A stretch of DNA of 64,000 nt, from assembly GCF_002584985.1 (NCBI RefSeq), contig NZ_NUPZ01000014.1, positions 35,899 to 99,898 on the forward strand, written 5' to 3'. Below the pieces are notes generated by a model that did no database searches, was not told the origin of the DNA, and saw only the letters and a program-made list of their open reading frames with translations. The stretch is from Bacillus sp. AFS029637. Its GTDB lineage: Bacteria > Bacillota > Bacilli > Bacillales > Bacillaceae_G. Positions 51,718 through 59,150 of this stretch are shown one piece after another. The translations under genes and the position numbers were made by a program. How positions within the stretch are numbered: the stretch's first letter is position 1; every line of letters begins with the position of its first letter.

Positions 51718-52079
51718 TTACACTTCCTCCTTCCTCAGCAATCTAAAAAAACAACTTTATTATGTTTTCTTGTTTAAACCCAAAACACAATAATTATATA
51801 TGAATAATATTTTATCAATTTCCCACATACTTATGTTGTCCCTAAAAATATGCCAAATCCCTTATTTAAAAGAAATAATCTATTCCTCTTACATAAAAAA
51901 GCAAAACAAAAGACCTTATATTTCTATAAGGTCTTCGAAACAGAAATTTGATTATAACATAAGGAACTTCCTCATTCAAAAAGCCCCTTCCTAAAATAAC
52001 CAATAGTAAAGGCTTCCATTTGCTACATAACAGTAATTAAAAAAATTTATATTTTTTAGGAAATCCCCTATACTAAACA
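51718..52079. other. Intergenic region between BCCT and nos genes
   Basis: 362 bases. The only structure I see is a hairpin at about 51910-51935 (AAGACCTTATA / TATAAGGTCTT), followed on the minus strand by TTTGTTTTG; it could terminate nos transcription, though it is about 145 bases downstream of the nos stop. A 64-codon frame here (51800-51994) has no ribosome site and looks spurious. Confidence 0.5.
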
Positions 52080-53150
52080 TTATTTATGAAAGAAATTTGG
52101 CTTCAAAATATCATTCGGATAAGGCCTATGATAAACATGAGTGGTAGCTGGCGACAATGGCGGAATTAACCATACCCAATTCCCTGTTACAACACGACCA
52201 CACGCAGCTTCCTGCTTCTCAAACTGTTGAAATTGTTGTGCCGCAGTATGATGATCAACAATACTAACTCCTTGTTTTTTAAAAGAGTGTAAAACAGCCA
52301 CATTTAATTCAACTAATGCTTTATCTTGCCATAACGTACCATTTCTTGATGTATCTAAATCCATCATCTCCGCAACGGCTGGGAGTAAATTATAACGATC
52401 ATGATCCGCTAAGTTACGAGCTCCAATTTCCGTTCCCATATACCATCCGTTGAACGGAGCAGCAGTATAAGAAATACCACCTATCTCTAAACGCATATCT
52501 GAAATCATCGGTACTCCATACCACTTTACTCCGAGTGACGATACAGGGTATTCTGGATGCTCAATTGATACTTCTTTTACTTCTTTTTTCGGAATTTCTT
52601 TATATACAGGTGCTTTTCCATCCACAGAAAACACAAGCGGTAATACATCGAAGTTGGTACCTTCTCCTTGCCAACCAAGTTCCTGACAAAAATCCGTAAA
52701 TGTGGCGGAATGAGAATCACCTATCACTCCTATTTCCGTTTTATATCCTGCATATCGAATTAACTGGTGGTTATAAATCCGTATATTATTTTCTTCACCT
52801 TGATATTGCTTAAAAATTGTAATGGTCGGTTTCACTTTCCCATCGTTCGTTGCATATTTAATATGATGAATTAATGCATTATATACACCCTCTTCATCAT
52901 TTACTTCACGCGCATCTAATATGTGCATCTTGCTCCAAAATAATCTTCCAATACATCTATTACTATTACGCCATGCCATTCGCGAACCATGAACAAGTTC
53001 TTCGAATGTATGCTCATATGTCCCCGTCTTCTCTATCTCAATTTGAATTTCTTTTATACGTGCTTCTATCAATTGCTCTTTCTGAAGCTCTTGATAACAA
53101 ATCGTAATAAAATTACTTGCTTCTTCTATTAATTGCTTCGTTTTACTCAT
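52080..53150 (-). CDS. nos: Bacterial nitric oxide synthase (oxygenase domain)
   Basis: This heme enzyme of 356 residues oxidises L-arginine to citrulline and NO with electrons from a separate flavodoxin-type reductase. The heme-thiolate Cys66 lies in WRNSNRCIGRLFW. The substrate-binding Glu241 is in FNGWYMGTEIGARNL, and GNWVWLIPPLSPATTHVYH near the C-terminus supplies the pterin-side Trp residues. Like other bacterial forms it lacks the N-terminal hook and reductase domain. In B. anthracis and B. subtilis this protein protects against oxidative stress and antibiotics. AAGGAG precedes the ATG. It is monocistronic. Confidence 0.96.
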   Translation of the reverse strand: MSKTKQLIEEASNFITICYQELQKEQLIEARIKEIQIEIEKTGTYEHTFEELVHGSRMAWRNSNRCIGRLFWSKMHILDAREVNDEEGVYNALIHHIKYATNDGKVKPTITIFKQYQGEENNIRIYNHQLIRYAGYKTEIGVIGDSHSATFTDFCQELGWQGEGTNFDVLPLVFSVDGKAPVYKEIPKKEVKEVSIEHPEYPVSSLGVKWYGVPMISDMRLEIGGISYTAAPFNGWYMGTEIGARNLADHDRYNLLPAVAEMMDLDTSRNGTLWQDKALVELNVAVLHSFKKQGVSIVDHHTAAQQFQQFEKQEAACGRVVTGNWVWLIPPLSPATTHVYHRPYPNDILKPNFFHK

Positions 53151-53279
53151 AAACGATCTCCTTCTATTTCAACAAAACGCTACTACTTTACAGTATAAGC
53201 AAAAAAGATACGGGTCACAAATGAAAGTGAGAGTGTTACTTATATTGTAATATTTTTCGGAAAATTAAAGAAAACACTC

Positions 53280-53431
53280 TTGACTTACATGAAAAATAGG
53301 TGTATTTTTTCACCTAAGCAAATTGTTTTTACCTAGACCAACTTTTAAAATAGAAAGGAGGTATGTTCGTTCATTTCAATCCCCCGGATTGCCACCGAGG
53401 GGGTTATGATTATTTCATTGCATATATGTAA
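53280..53431 (+). other. Unexplained region with promoter-like boxes, hairpins and a full-length Shine-Dalgarno
   Basis: A -35/-10 pair (TTGACT 53280-53285, 17 bases, TATTTT 53303-53308) and a hairpin TAGGTG / CACCTA precede AGAAAGGAGGT (about 53352-53362), an 11-base perfect complement to the 16S rRNA 3' end. An ATG follows immediately (53363), opening a 22-codon frame (MFVHFNPPDCHRGGYDYF...), but the spacing is too short for normal initiation. Within it CCCCCGG / CCGAGGGGG can fold. It may be a leader or small-protein gene; I cannot decide. Confidence 0.3.
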
Positions 53432-54288
53432 TAATGTAATACCTTTTCTATTTCTATTTTCAAATCGCGGAACGAGAATCCTAATTCATTGGCCTTCCCA
53501 TTATGTAATGTACAATTAATCACTTCATTATAAGGCGCTACATTATCTCCTACTTCTTGAACGAGTGCTTTTATTCCCATATTTTCTTCTATAAAACGAA
53601 TAATTTCTCTAGTAGAAACTACTCCGTTGCTACAAGCATTAATTGGTCCTTCTATGTTTTCCATCCCACACCAAGCTAAAAATTCTCCTGCTTCTTTTTC
53701 ATGTATAAACGACAACTCCCCTTCAAGATGATTCACAGCGACAGGTTCTTGTCTCACAATATGTTCAACGTAAAATTGTAACCTTTTCGTATAATCGTTT
53801 TCTCCAATAACAACTGGAAAACGTACTGCAACGACTGGGAAAGTTGCTTTTTGGAATAAAACTGCTTCTGCTAATCTCTTTCCCTCACTATAACTGAAGT
53901 TATTCCTATCTCCATACGCGACTTCATACTCGTACGGATTAAAGTCCTCTTCTGATAAGTTTAGTGCAGGTTTATAGACGGCCATTGAAGATGTCATAAT
54001 ATACTTCTTCGTTTTCCCTTTCAAAACTTTACATACTATCTTCGCTGCATTCGAGCTATAGCATAAATTGTCGTATACAATATCATAATTTTTATCTTCT
54101 AGACGCTCTGCTAGTTGTTTCTCGTCTTCTCTATCTACAATAAGTCTTTTTACTGTACTTCCAAAAGGATCTTCCGTAATTCCTCTCGTCGCAATCGTTA
54201 CATCGTGTCCAGCCTGCAAAAGTGCTTCTACTAAATGTTTCCCAAAAAATCTTGTTCCCCCTAGCACTAGTACCTTTTTCAATTTCAT
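53410..54288 (-). CDS. NAD-dependent epimerase/dehydratase-family protein
   Basis: A 292-residue extended SDR. The Rossmann motif GGTRFFGKHLVEALLQAG is at residues 9-26 and the SSMAVYKP region at about 105-112, but the usual active-site YxxxK is replaced by YSEGKRLAE further on (YGDRNNFSYSEGKR), which may supply Tyr and Lys. The function is unknown; such proteins often act on nucleotide sugars. The start region has several candidates (54288, 54291, and a TTG at 54282); ATG 54288 is used behind GGGG. The upstream AmiS gene is separated by a terminator. Confidence 0.78.
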   Translation of the reverse strand: MKLKKVLVLGGTRFFGKHLVEALLQAGHDVTIATRGITEDPFGSTVKRLIVDREDEKQLAERLEDKNYDIVYDNLCYSSNAAKIVCKVLKGKTKKYIMTSSMAVYKPALNLSEEDFNPYEYEVAYGDRNNFSYSEGKRLAEAVLFQKATFPVVAVRFPVVIGENDYTKRLQFYVEHIVRQEPVAVNHLEGELSFIHEKEAGEFLAWCGMENIEGPINACSNGVVSTREIIRFIEENMGIKALVQEVGDNVAPYNEVINCTLHNGKANELGFSFRDLKIEIEKVLHYYIYAMK

Positions 54289-54342
54289 CATCCCCATTAC
54301 AATGATTTGTAAAATACTACCTCTATTATAAGCGCTAATATA

Positions 54343-54378
54343 AAAAGCATGGAATCGGTTTAACGATTCCATGCTTTT
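54343..54378. terminator. Terminator after the AmiS/UreI gene
   Basis: AAAAGCATGGAATCG / CGATTCCATGCTTTT, 15-bp perfect stem with a 6-base loop, 15 bases after the stop codon. Confidence 0.88.
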
Positions 54379-54392
54379 CTATAGATAATATA

Positions 54393-54983
54393 TTAACGTA
54401 CTCTATATTTAAAAATACAATAACAGAAGTATAAGATAGAAATTACTGATACATAAACCCAAAGTTCATATACGAATCCCTCTCCCCATACCCCCATAAA
54501 ATAAAAGAGCGAAGGCAACGTCAACGTTACCCACGATTGTACGAAGGCTATCCTACCGAGATATTGATTAATATTCTTTTTTTGCGTATTTAATACAAAG
54601 AATAAATACCAAAGTAATGCCCACATAAACCATGTTAACGCATTAACAACATCGTGAAATTGAACAAATGAAACAACCATATAGAATAATGCAATAATCG
54701 CTACCCATATACAAAACCACCCTAGGCCGCTACTATCCATTCCTTTAATAAAAGTAACTCCTACATATAAATAGGTTAATCCAAATAAAAAAGTAGCTGC
54801 GTATGAATACACCGTCCAATTACTTTGATCAGAAATCATAAGCAAATAGAACGGAATAATAATTTGTAACGCTCCCACAAATAGATTAAAAACACCTGCA
54901 CTTTTCATCTCTGCTTTGCCTAATATAACAAGACTATTTAAAAATAAAGCTGCACCTGAAAGTAATAATCCTATATAACCCAT
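54393..54983 (-). CDS. AmiS/UreI-family urea or short-chain amide channel
   Basis: A 196-residue protein with six predicted spans. The N-terminus (GLLLSGAALFLNSLVILGKAE, SAGVFNLFVGALQIIIPFYLL) and GLTYLYVGVTFI, GLGWFCIWVA, and NALTWFMWALLWYLFF match the AmiS/UreI family, which forms hexameric channels for urea or acetamide; H. pylori UreI is proton-gated. No urease or amidase gene is next to it, so the channel is an orphan in this window. GAGGAT precedes the ATG. A palindrome TGTTAC-ACA-GTAACA lies 166 bases upstream. Confidence 0.85.
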   Translation of the reverse strand: MGYIGLLLSGAALFLNSLVILGKAEMKSAGVFNLFVGALQIIIPFYLLMISDQSNWTVYSYAATFLFGLTYLYVGVTFIKGMDSSGLGWFCIWVAIIALFYMVVSFVQFHDVVNALTWFMWALLWYLFFVLNTQKKNINQYLGRIAFVQSWVTLTLPSLFYFMGVWGEGFVYELWVYVSVISILYFCYCIFKYRVR

Positions 54984-55409
54984 ATATCCTCATGTGAAAA
55001 CCTTACATTTTCACACTGTAACCTCCCCATCTTGTAAAAATGATATTAATCCTTATTTTCCTTCTTACTTACAACTACATACAAAGTTTTTTGTAAAATA
55101 AGTCAGACTTCCTACCTTGAAAAATGACATAAAAATCCATTCAATACATGTTACACAGTAACAATATTAGTCTGCATGCAACATGGATTAAAAACGCTTT
55201 CAATAATACGTATTTCAATCAAAAAGCTAATAGGATTATTTGATTATAAACGTACTCTAGTAATGATACAAGTATTGGAATACTTTTCAATATCACATTT
55301 TTTATTTCTATAAAAAATATGATGAATGATATATTTTCCCTATCTCACTCTATTAATTATCCGCATAGAATATTGTAAATTCATATTAATTTAGAAAGGT
55401 TTGATATGT
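54984..55409. other. Divergent control region between the AmiS-type and unknown genes
   Basis: 426 bases. Visible elements are a perfect inverted repeat TGTTAC-ACA-GTAACA (55149-55163), a cre-like TAAAAACGCTTTCA (55189-55202, 13 of 14 positions of the CcpA consensus) and a sigma-K-like -10 CATAGAATA (55364-55372) with AC at 55347. The rest is AT-rich and unassigned. Confidence 0.45.
55347..55372 (+). promoter_or_regulatory. Possible sigma-K-type promoter
   Basis: CATAGAATA fits the -10 pattern CATANNNTA, with AC 15 bases upstream (the usual spacing is about 16), and lies 38 bases before the start codon of the unknown gene. If real, expression is in the mother cell late in sporulation. Confidence 0.35.
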
Positions 55410-55841
55410 ATGAATCTTCATTATCCAACTCACTCTCTTATTTACTCAACTGGTGTTTTAACAAGAGAACCAGCTACAGTTTCTGCAGTAGTAAACATTG
55501 TAAATCTAGATGCACATTACGAACACCCCATAAGTATAGAAGTTTGGGATTGGTCTAATTATTCTAATCCCGTGAAATTACCTGTATCAATTGGTGAAAA
55601 TACGGAAGCAAACTTTCCTTATCCTTTAGCTGGAAATCATTTATCGGTCTTTTATGCAGCTTTAAAGGAATCTGTTAATTTGTATGAAATTCGCATTTCT
55701 TATCGTAAGCACGCTAATGTTGTTGCAAATTGTTTTGGACGAAGCCTCCCGCCTTATACAAGCCAAGAAGGTAATACCGTATACCATAAACAACTCGTTA
55801 AAATTCATGAAAGTATTACACTTCCATATTATCAGTCATAA
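55410..55841 (+). CDS. Unknown 143-residue protein, predicted beta-rich
   Basis: I do not recognise the family. The protein has no signal peptide and no membrane span. It is rich in short hydrophobic strands with aromatic residues (VSAVVNIVNLDAHYEHPISI, EVWDWSNYSNPVKLPVSI, HLSVFYAALK, YEIRISYRK), which suggests a beta-sandwich. AGAAAGG precedes the ATG at 55410. A TTG nine bases earlier is less likely. The promoter region has a sigma-K-like -10 box, so a spore-surface role is possible but only inferred. It is monocistronic and convergent with the GH114-like gene. Confidence 0.7.
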   Translation: MNLHYPTHSLIYSTGVLTREPATVSAVVNIVNLDAHYEHPISIEVWDWSNYSNPVKLPVSIGENTEANFPYPLAGNHLSVFYAALKESVNLYEIRISYRKHANVVANCFGRSLPPYTSQEGNTVYHKQLVKIHESITLPYYQS

Positions 55842-55861
55842 TAAATCCGATAACTTCTAAC

Positions 55862-55904
55862 CAGTAATACTCTTTTCCCCTCTCTAGAAAAAAGAGTATT
55901 ACTG
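55862..55904. terminator. Long hairpin between convergent genes
   Basis: CAGTAATACTCTTTT / AAAAGAGTATTACTG, 15-bp perfect stem with a 13-base loop. No extra T-run follows, but the stem itself ends in A/T tracts; it probably acts as a terminator for both sides. Confidence 0.6.
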
Positions 55905-55931
55905 ATCCAAAAGGACATATTCCATACTATT

Positions 55932-56756
55932 TTAATTATCATAAATGTCATTTGGATTTATTGTAGAAATAAATCCATTTACAGTACTATATTTTTTTGA
56001 TATATCATCTGGCGTAACAGTAAACGTTACAATTTTATTACTTTGTTGTTTAAAATAACGCATCCAATTTTGGCTCCATTGGTCTTTTGCAATAACGCTT
56101 TTATTAAAATCTTCCCATAGTACACCATGGATTAAATTTAGAGTTGCACTTTTAATTGTTTCAAATCCCCAATTCTGTACAAGCAACAAATTAGAATCGA
56201 CACTTTTAATTTCTTTTAATAAATTTACATATGCCAATCTAAACTTTTCTTGTACGTCTGCCTGATTATAAAAATAATCATCAATATCACCTGCAGTGTC
56301 TAAAAATACCCCATCTATACCTTTCCCACTAATTTGCTGTTTTACCTTGTTAATGACAATACTTCGATAATGCTTGTCAGCTAAATCCATAATATATGTA
56401 TCCCACTGTTCAATTTTCATTTTCTCGCCATCTTTATAATAATAATCCGACTCTAATACTTGTGATTTATGCCAACTTTCTAATTCTAAAACACTAACAT
56501 AGCCGAGAACCACAGTTCCTGATTTTTTTAATTGTTGAACCTGTTCTCTCGTAAATGCATACGGCTCGATAATAACCATGTCATACTTTGAAAGTCTTTC
56601 AATTACTTGCTCATTTGCTTCTCCATAATAAATTTTATAGCTTTGTACATTTTTTAAAACTGGATTCACAGCATTTACTTGTGCTGCTGTATTTGAAGAA
56701 AAAACAAAAGAAAATATAGAAAAAAAACAGATGGAACGTTTCCAACTCATAATCAT
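55932..56756 (-). CDS. Secreted GH114-like glycoside hydrolase (endo-alpha-1,4-polygalactosaminidase family)
   Basis: A 274-residue protein with a signal peptide (SICFFSIFSFVFSSNTAAQVNA) and a TIM-barrel hydrolase domain. YDMVIIEPYAFTREQV, GTVVLGYVSVLEL, GIDGVFLDTAGDID (catalytic Asp region) and HGVLWEDFN (Glu) fit the GH114/PelA-hydrolase group, which cleaves alpha-1,4-linked galactosamine polymers. The start is taken at 56756 behind GGGAGG; the next ATG is six bases on. It lies divergently next to pelD. The Pel deacetylase in this cluster lacks a hydrolase domain, so this is the probable separate Pel-processing hydrolase. Confidence 0.8.
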   Translation of the reverse strand: MIMSWKRSICFFSIFSFVFSSNTAAQVNAVNPVLKNVQSYKIYYGEANEQVIERLSKYDMVIIEPYAFTREQVQQLKKSGTVVLGYVSVLELESWHKSQVLESDYYYKDGEKMKIEQWDTYIMDLADKHYRSIVINKVKQQISGKGIDGVFLDTAGDIDDYFYNQADVQEKFRLAYVNLLKEIKSVDSNLLLVQNWGFETIKSATLNLIHGVLWEDFNKSVIAKDQWSQNWMRYFKQQSNKIVTFTVTPDDISKKYSTVNGFISTINPNDIYDN

Positions 56757-57006
56757 AATACCTCCCATGCTAATATAGTAATATTTGTATCTTAAAGCTT
56801 TAGTACAGTGTCGTTATTTTGTAAAAAAACCTCAAAAACACAATGGATTAACAAAAATTTGCATTTATTTCTCTTGAATTTACTACATCCCTATTGATAA
56901 AATAATTGGTATTCTGCAGAAAATATATATTTAAAAATAACTGTTTATTTTACTTCATGTATTATTCCTCGGAGCTAAATTGGTAAACGAAAGAAGGGAT
57001 CTATTT

Positions 57007-58230
57007 ATGCACTATAAACAATCCAATTTATTTATGAAATTGATTGAACCTACTATTCTCTTTATTGCTCTATTTATTCTCTCAATATTCACTGATTTTT
57101 TTACGTCTACACATGAATATTTCATAATTTTATTTATTACATTAATTATTTCTAGCCGATACGGTATATCAATTGCACTTTTCACATTTCTGGAATCAAT
57201 AGTTTATATTTTTATAAGCGGTATATATAAAGGTGATGATATACTACTTTACTTCTATTCATCAGATCATTGGATAAGCTGGATTTTCTTGCTTGTTGTT
57301 AGTTTATATTGCGGATTAATGAGTACTTCACAAAAAGAACGCTATGAAGATATACATATGGTAAATACTGAACTCCAGTCTGAAAATAAAGAACTAAAAT
57401 ATGTTATTAAACAATTGGATGAAACACGTATTACACTTCGTTCTCGTGTGCTTGAATCAAACAATCATTTATCAAAAATGTACCATATGTTTAAAGCCCT
57501 AAATCATACACATCCTGAAATTGTATTAGATGAAGGCATGAATGTATTAAAAACATATTTTGGTGCGAAAAAAATTGGTATCTATCACGTAGATAACAAT
57601 AAACAATCTCTTCGTATCAAATTAAGATCGGAAACTGGTAAACATACTTTATCTCAATCAATTTTTGTTAAAAATGCTTCATCAGTCATCAAAAATGCTT
57701 TAGCGCATAATCGACCTTTTTTCCGTACAGAAGAAGATTTTCAAGATGCACCACTTTTAGTTGGTCCTGTCTTATTCCAGGATAATGTGCAATACATCAT
57801 TATTTTAGATGAAATTGAATTCTCCAAAATAACTTCTGAACAATTTGAACTTTTCACATGGTATTTACGCTGGATGGGTGACCGTTTACAAAATGCTTCT
57901 AATATTTGGATATCTACCCAAGAAGAGCGTACATTCCCTAAAACGAGTATTTACTATGAGGATGAATTTGAACATTTATTAAAAATCGAACAAAAACGTT
58001 ACGAAACATTATCATATCCATATTCGTATTTTGAGTTCCATGCATCACAAGATTCTTTACAGGTAATAAATGCAGTCTTAAAAACGCATTTGCGCGATAT
58101 TGATATCTTCAGTTATAGCACAACTCATCAAAAAATCATGATTTTATTACCTGGTACCGAAGAAAAGTTTTTATTACAAGTTAAAACTCGTATACAAAAT
58201 GCGCTCTCTGCTGAAGGAGTGATATTCTAA
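57007..58230 (+). CDS. pelD: PelD: membrane c-di-GMP receptor for Pel polysaccharide synthesis
   Basis: A 407-residue protein with four N-terminal spans (about 10-105), a short coiled region, a GAF domain (about 150-275) and a C-terminal GGDEF-like domain (about 300-407). The cyclase motif is dead: it reads TTHQK where GGDEF is expected. The inhibitory site is kept: Arg363-Asp-Ile-Asp366 stands exactly at the RxxD position. This is the known PelD design, binding c-di-GMP to switch on synthesis. I chose the ATG at 57007 behind AAGGGA. It is first in the pelDEAFG operon, and its stop codon overlaps pelE (TAATG). Confidence 0.9.
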   Translation: MHYKQSNLFMKLIEPTILFIALFILSIFTDFFTSTHEYFIILFITLIISSRYGISIALFTFLESIVYIFISGIYKGDDILLYFYSSDHWISWIFLLVVSLYCGLMSTSQKERYEDIHMVNTELQSENKELKYVIKQLDETRITLRSRVLESNNHLSKMYHMFKALNHTHPEIVLDEGMNVLKTYFGAKKIGIYHVDNNKQSLRIKLRSETGKHTLSQSIFVKNASSVIKNALAHNRPFFRTEEDFQDAPLLVGPVLFQDNVQYIIILDEIEFSKITSEQFELFTWYLRWMGDRLQNASNIWISTQEERTFPKTSIYYEDEFEHLLKIEQKRYETLSYPYSYFEFHASQDSLQVINAVLKTHLRDIDIFSYSTTHQKIMILLPGTEEKFLLQVKTRIQNALSAEGVIF

Positions 58231-59150
58231 TGATTTTCCTCCTTCTTTATATTATATATGCTATTTTAATTTTTCTCTTATTTCGATTTACGAGAGGTTT
58301 AATTACAGAAAATAAAAAGGGAATTGTTGAATTTTGCTTAATTATCTCTCTTTTGTTCCCACTCCTTGGACTTATTGTATCAGTAATTATGTTATTACTT
58401 AATATAAAACGTTCCAAAACAGAGTGGTTACAACAGTATTCTGATTATGTTTCCTTTCAAGTTGATAATTATGAGGATATTTTAGAATCAGCTAAACAAG
58501 ATATGGATCTTATTTCATTTTCTTCTGGATTAGAAATCGATAAGCCAGAGTTACATAAACAACTCATTGTACAATTAAGTTCTTCTACTATTTCTAATGA
58601 AGGCGGATTATTGAAAGAAGCAATTCATCATAAAGATCCCGAAACTGTACATTATGCCGCCACTACGATTAATTTACTAAACGAACGTTATGAAAAACAG
58701 ATTGGATACTTAAATAAACAATTTCTGCAACATCCCCAAAACGACATTGCAAAAGAATTGGTTTCTAATTATTTAAGGTATATAGAAAGTGGCCTGCTTT
58801 CCAATCAACAGAAAGAGAAAACAATTAATGAATTTATGAGTTTCATTATACAAAGTATAGAACTTTTCCCTAACGAATTGCTCTACTCTTTCCAGCTCGG
58901 AAACCTACTTCTATACAAAAAACAATATGTAGAATCCGAAGGACAATTTTCACACCTTATCCACCTTAATCCTGAATCATATTACGGTTATGTCGGATTA
59001 CTGGAACTATACTACGAACAACAATTATGGGACAAACTTTATAAATTAATTGATAATCTAACATCTACAAAAAAAGTTCATATTCTCCCACGGAAATATC
59101 AATTATTTGTAGGGCAGTTTGGAGGCATACACATTGAAGAAGAGCATTAA
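58230..59150 (+). CDS. pelE: PelE-like membrane-anchored TPR protein
   Basis: A 306-residue protein with two N-terminal spans (about 2-20 and 30-58) and a helical cytoplasmic part. The C-terminal half has tetratricopeptide-like helices (LYSFQLGNLLLYKKQYVESE and SHLIHLNPESYYGYVGLLEL). Position, size and topology match PelE, an inner-membrane scaffold of the Pel synthase with PelD, PelF and PelG. The ATG overlaps the pelD TAA by one base. It overlaps pelA by 17 bases, consistent with coupled translation. Confidence 0.85.
   Translation: MIFLLLYIIYAILIFLLFRFTRGLITENKKGIVEFCLIISLLFPLLGLIVSVIMLLLNIKRSKTEWLQQYSDYVSFQVDNYEDILESAKQDMDLISFSSGLEIDKPELHKQLIVQLSSSTISNEGGLLKEAIHHKDPETVHYAATTINLLNERYEKQIGYLNKQFLQHPQNDIAKELVSNYLRYIESGLLSNQQKEKTINEFMSFIIQSIELFPNELLYSFQLGNLLLYKKQYVESEGQFSHLIHLNPESYYGYVGLLELYYEQQLWDKLYKLIDNLTSTKKVHILPRKYQLFVGQFGGIHIEEEH

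Noticed and set aside
51800-51994. 64-codon plus-strand frame in the BCCT-nos gap
   Set aside because: It contains a terminator-like hairpin, has no Shine-Dalgarno and an AT-driven composition.
57007-58230. PelD as an active diguanylate cyclase
   Set aside because: The GGDEF position reads TTHQK, so catalysis is not possible; only the RxxD binding site is kept.
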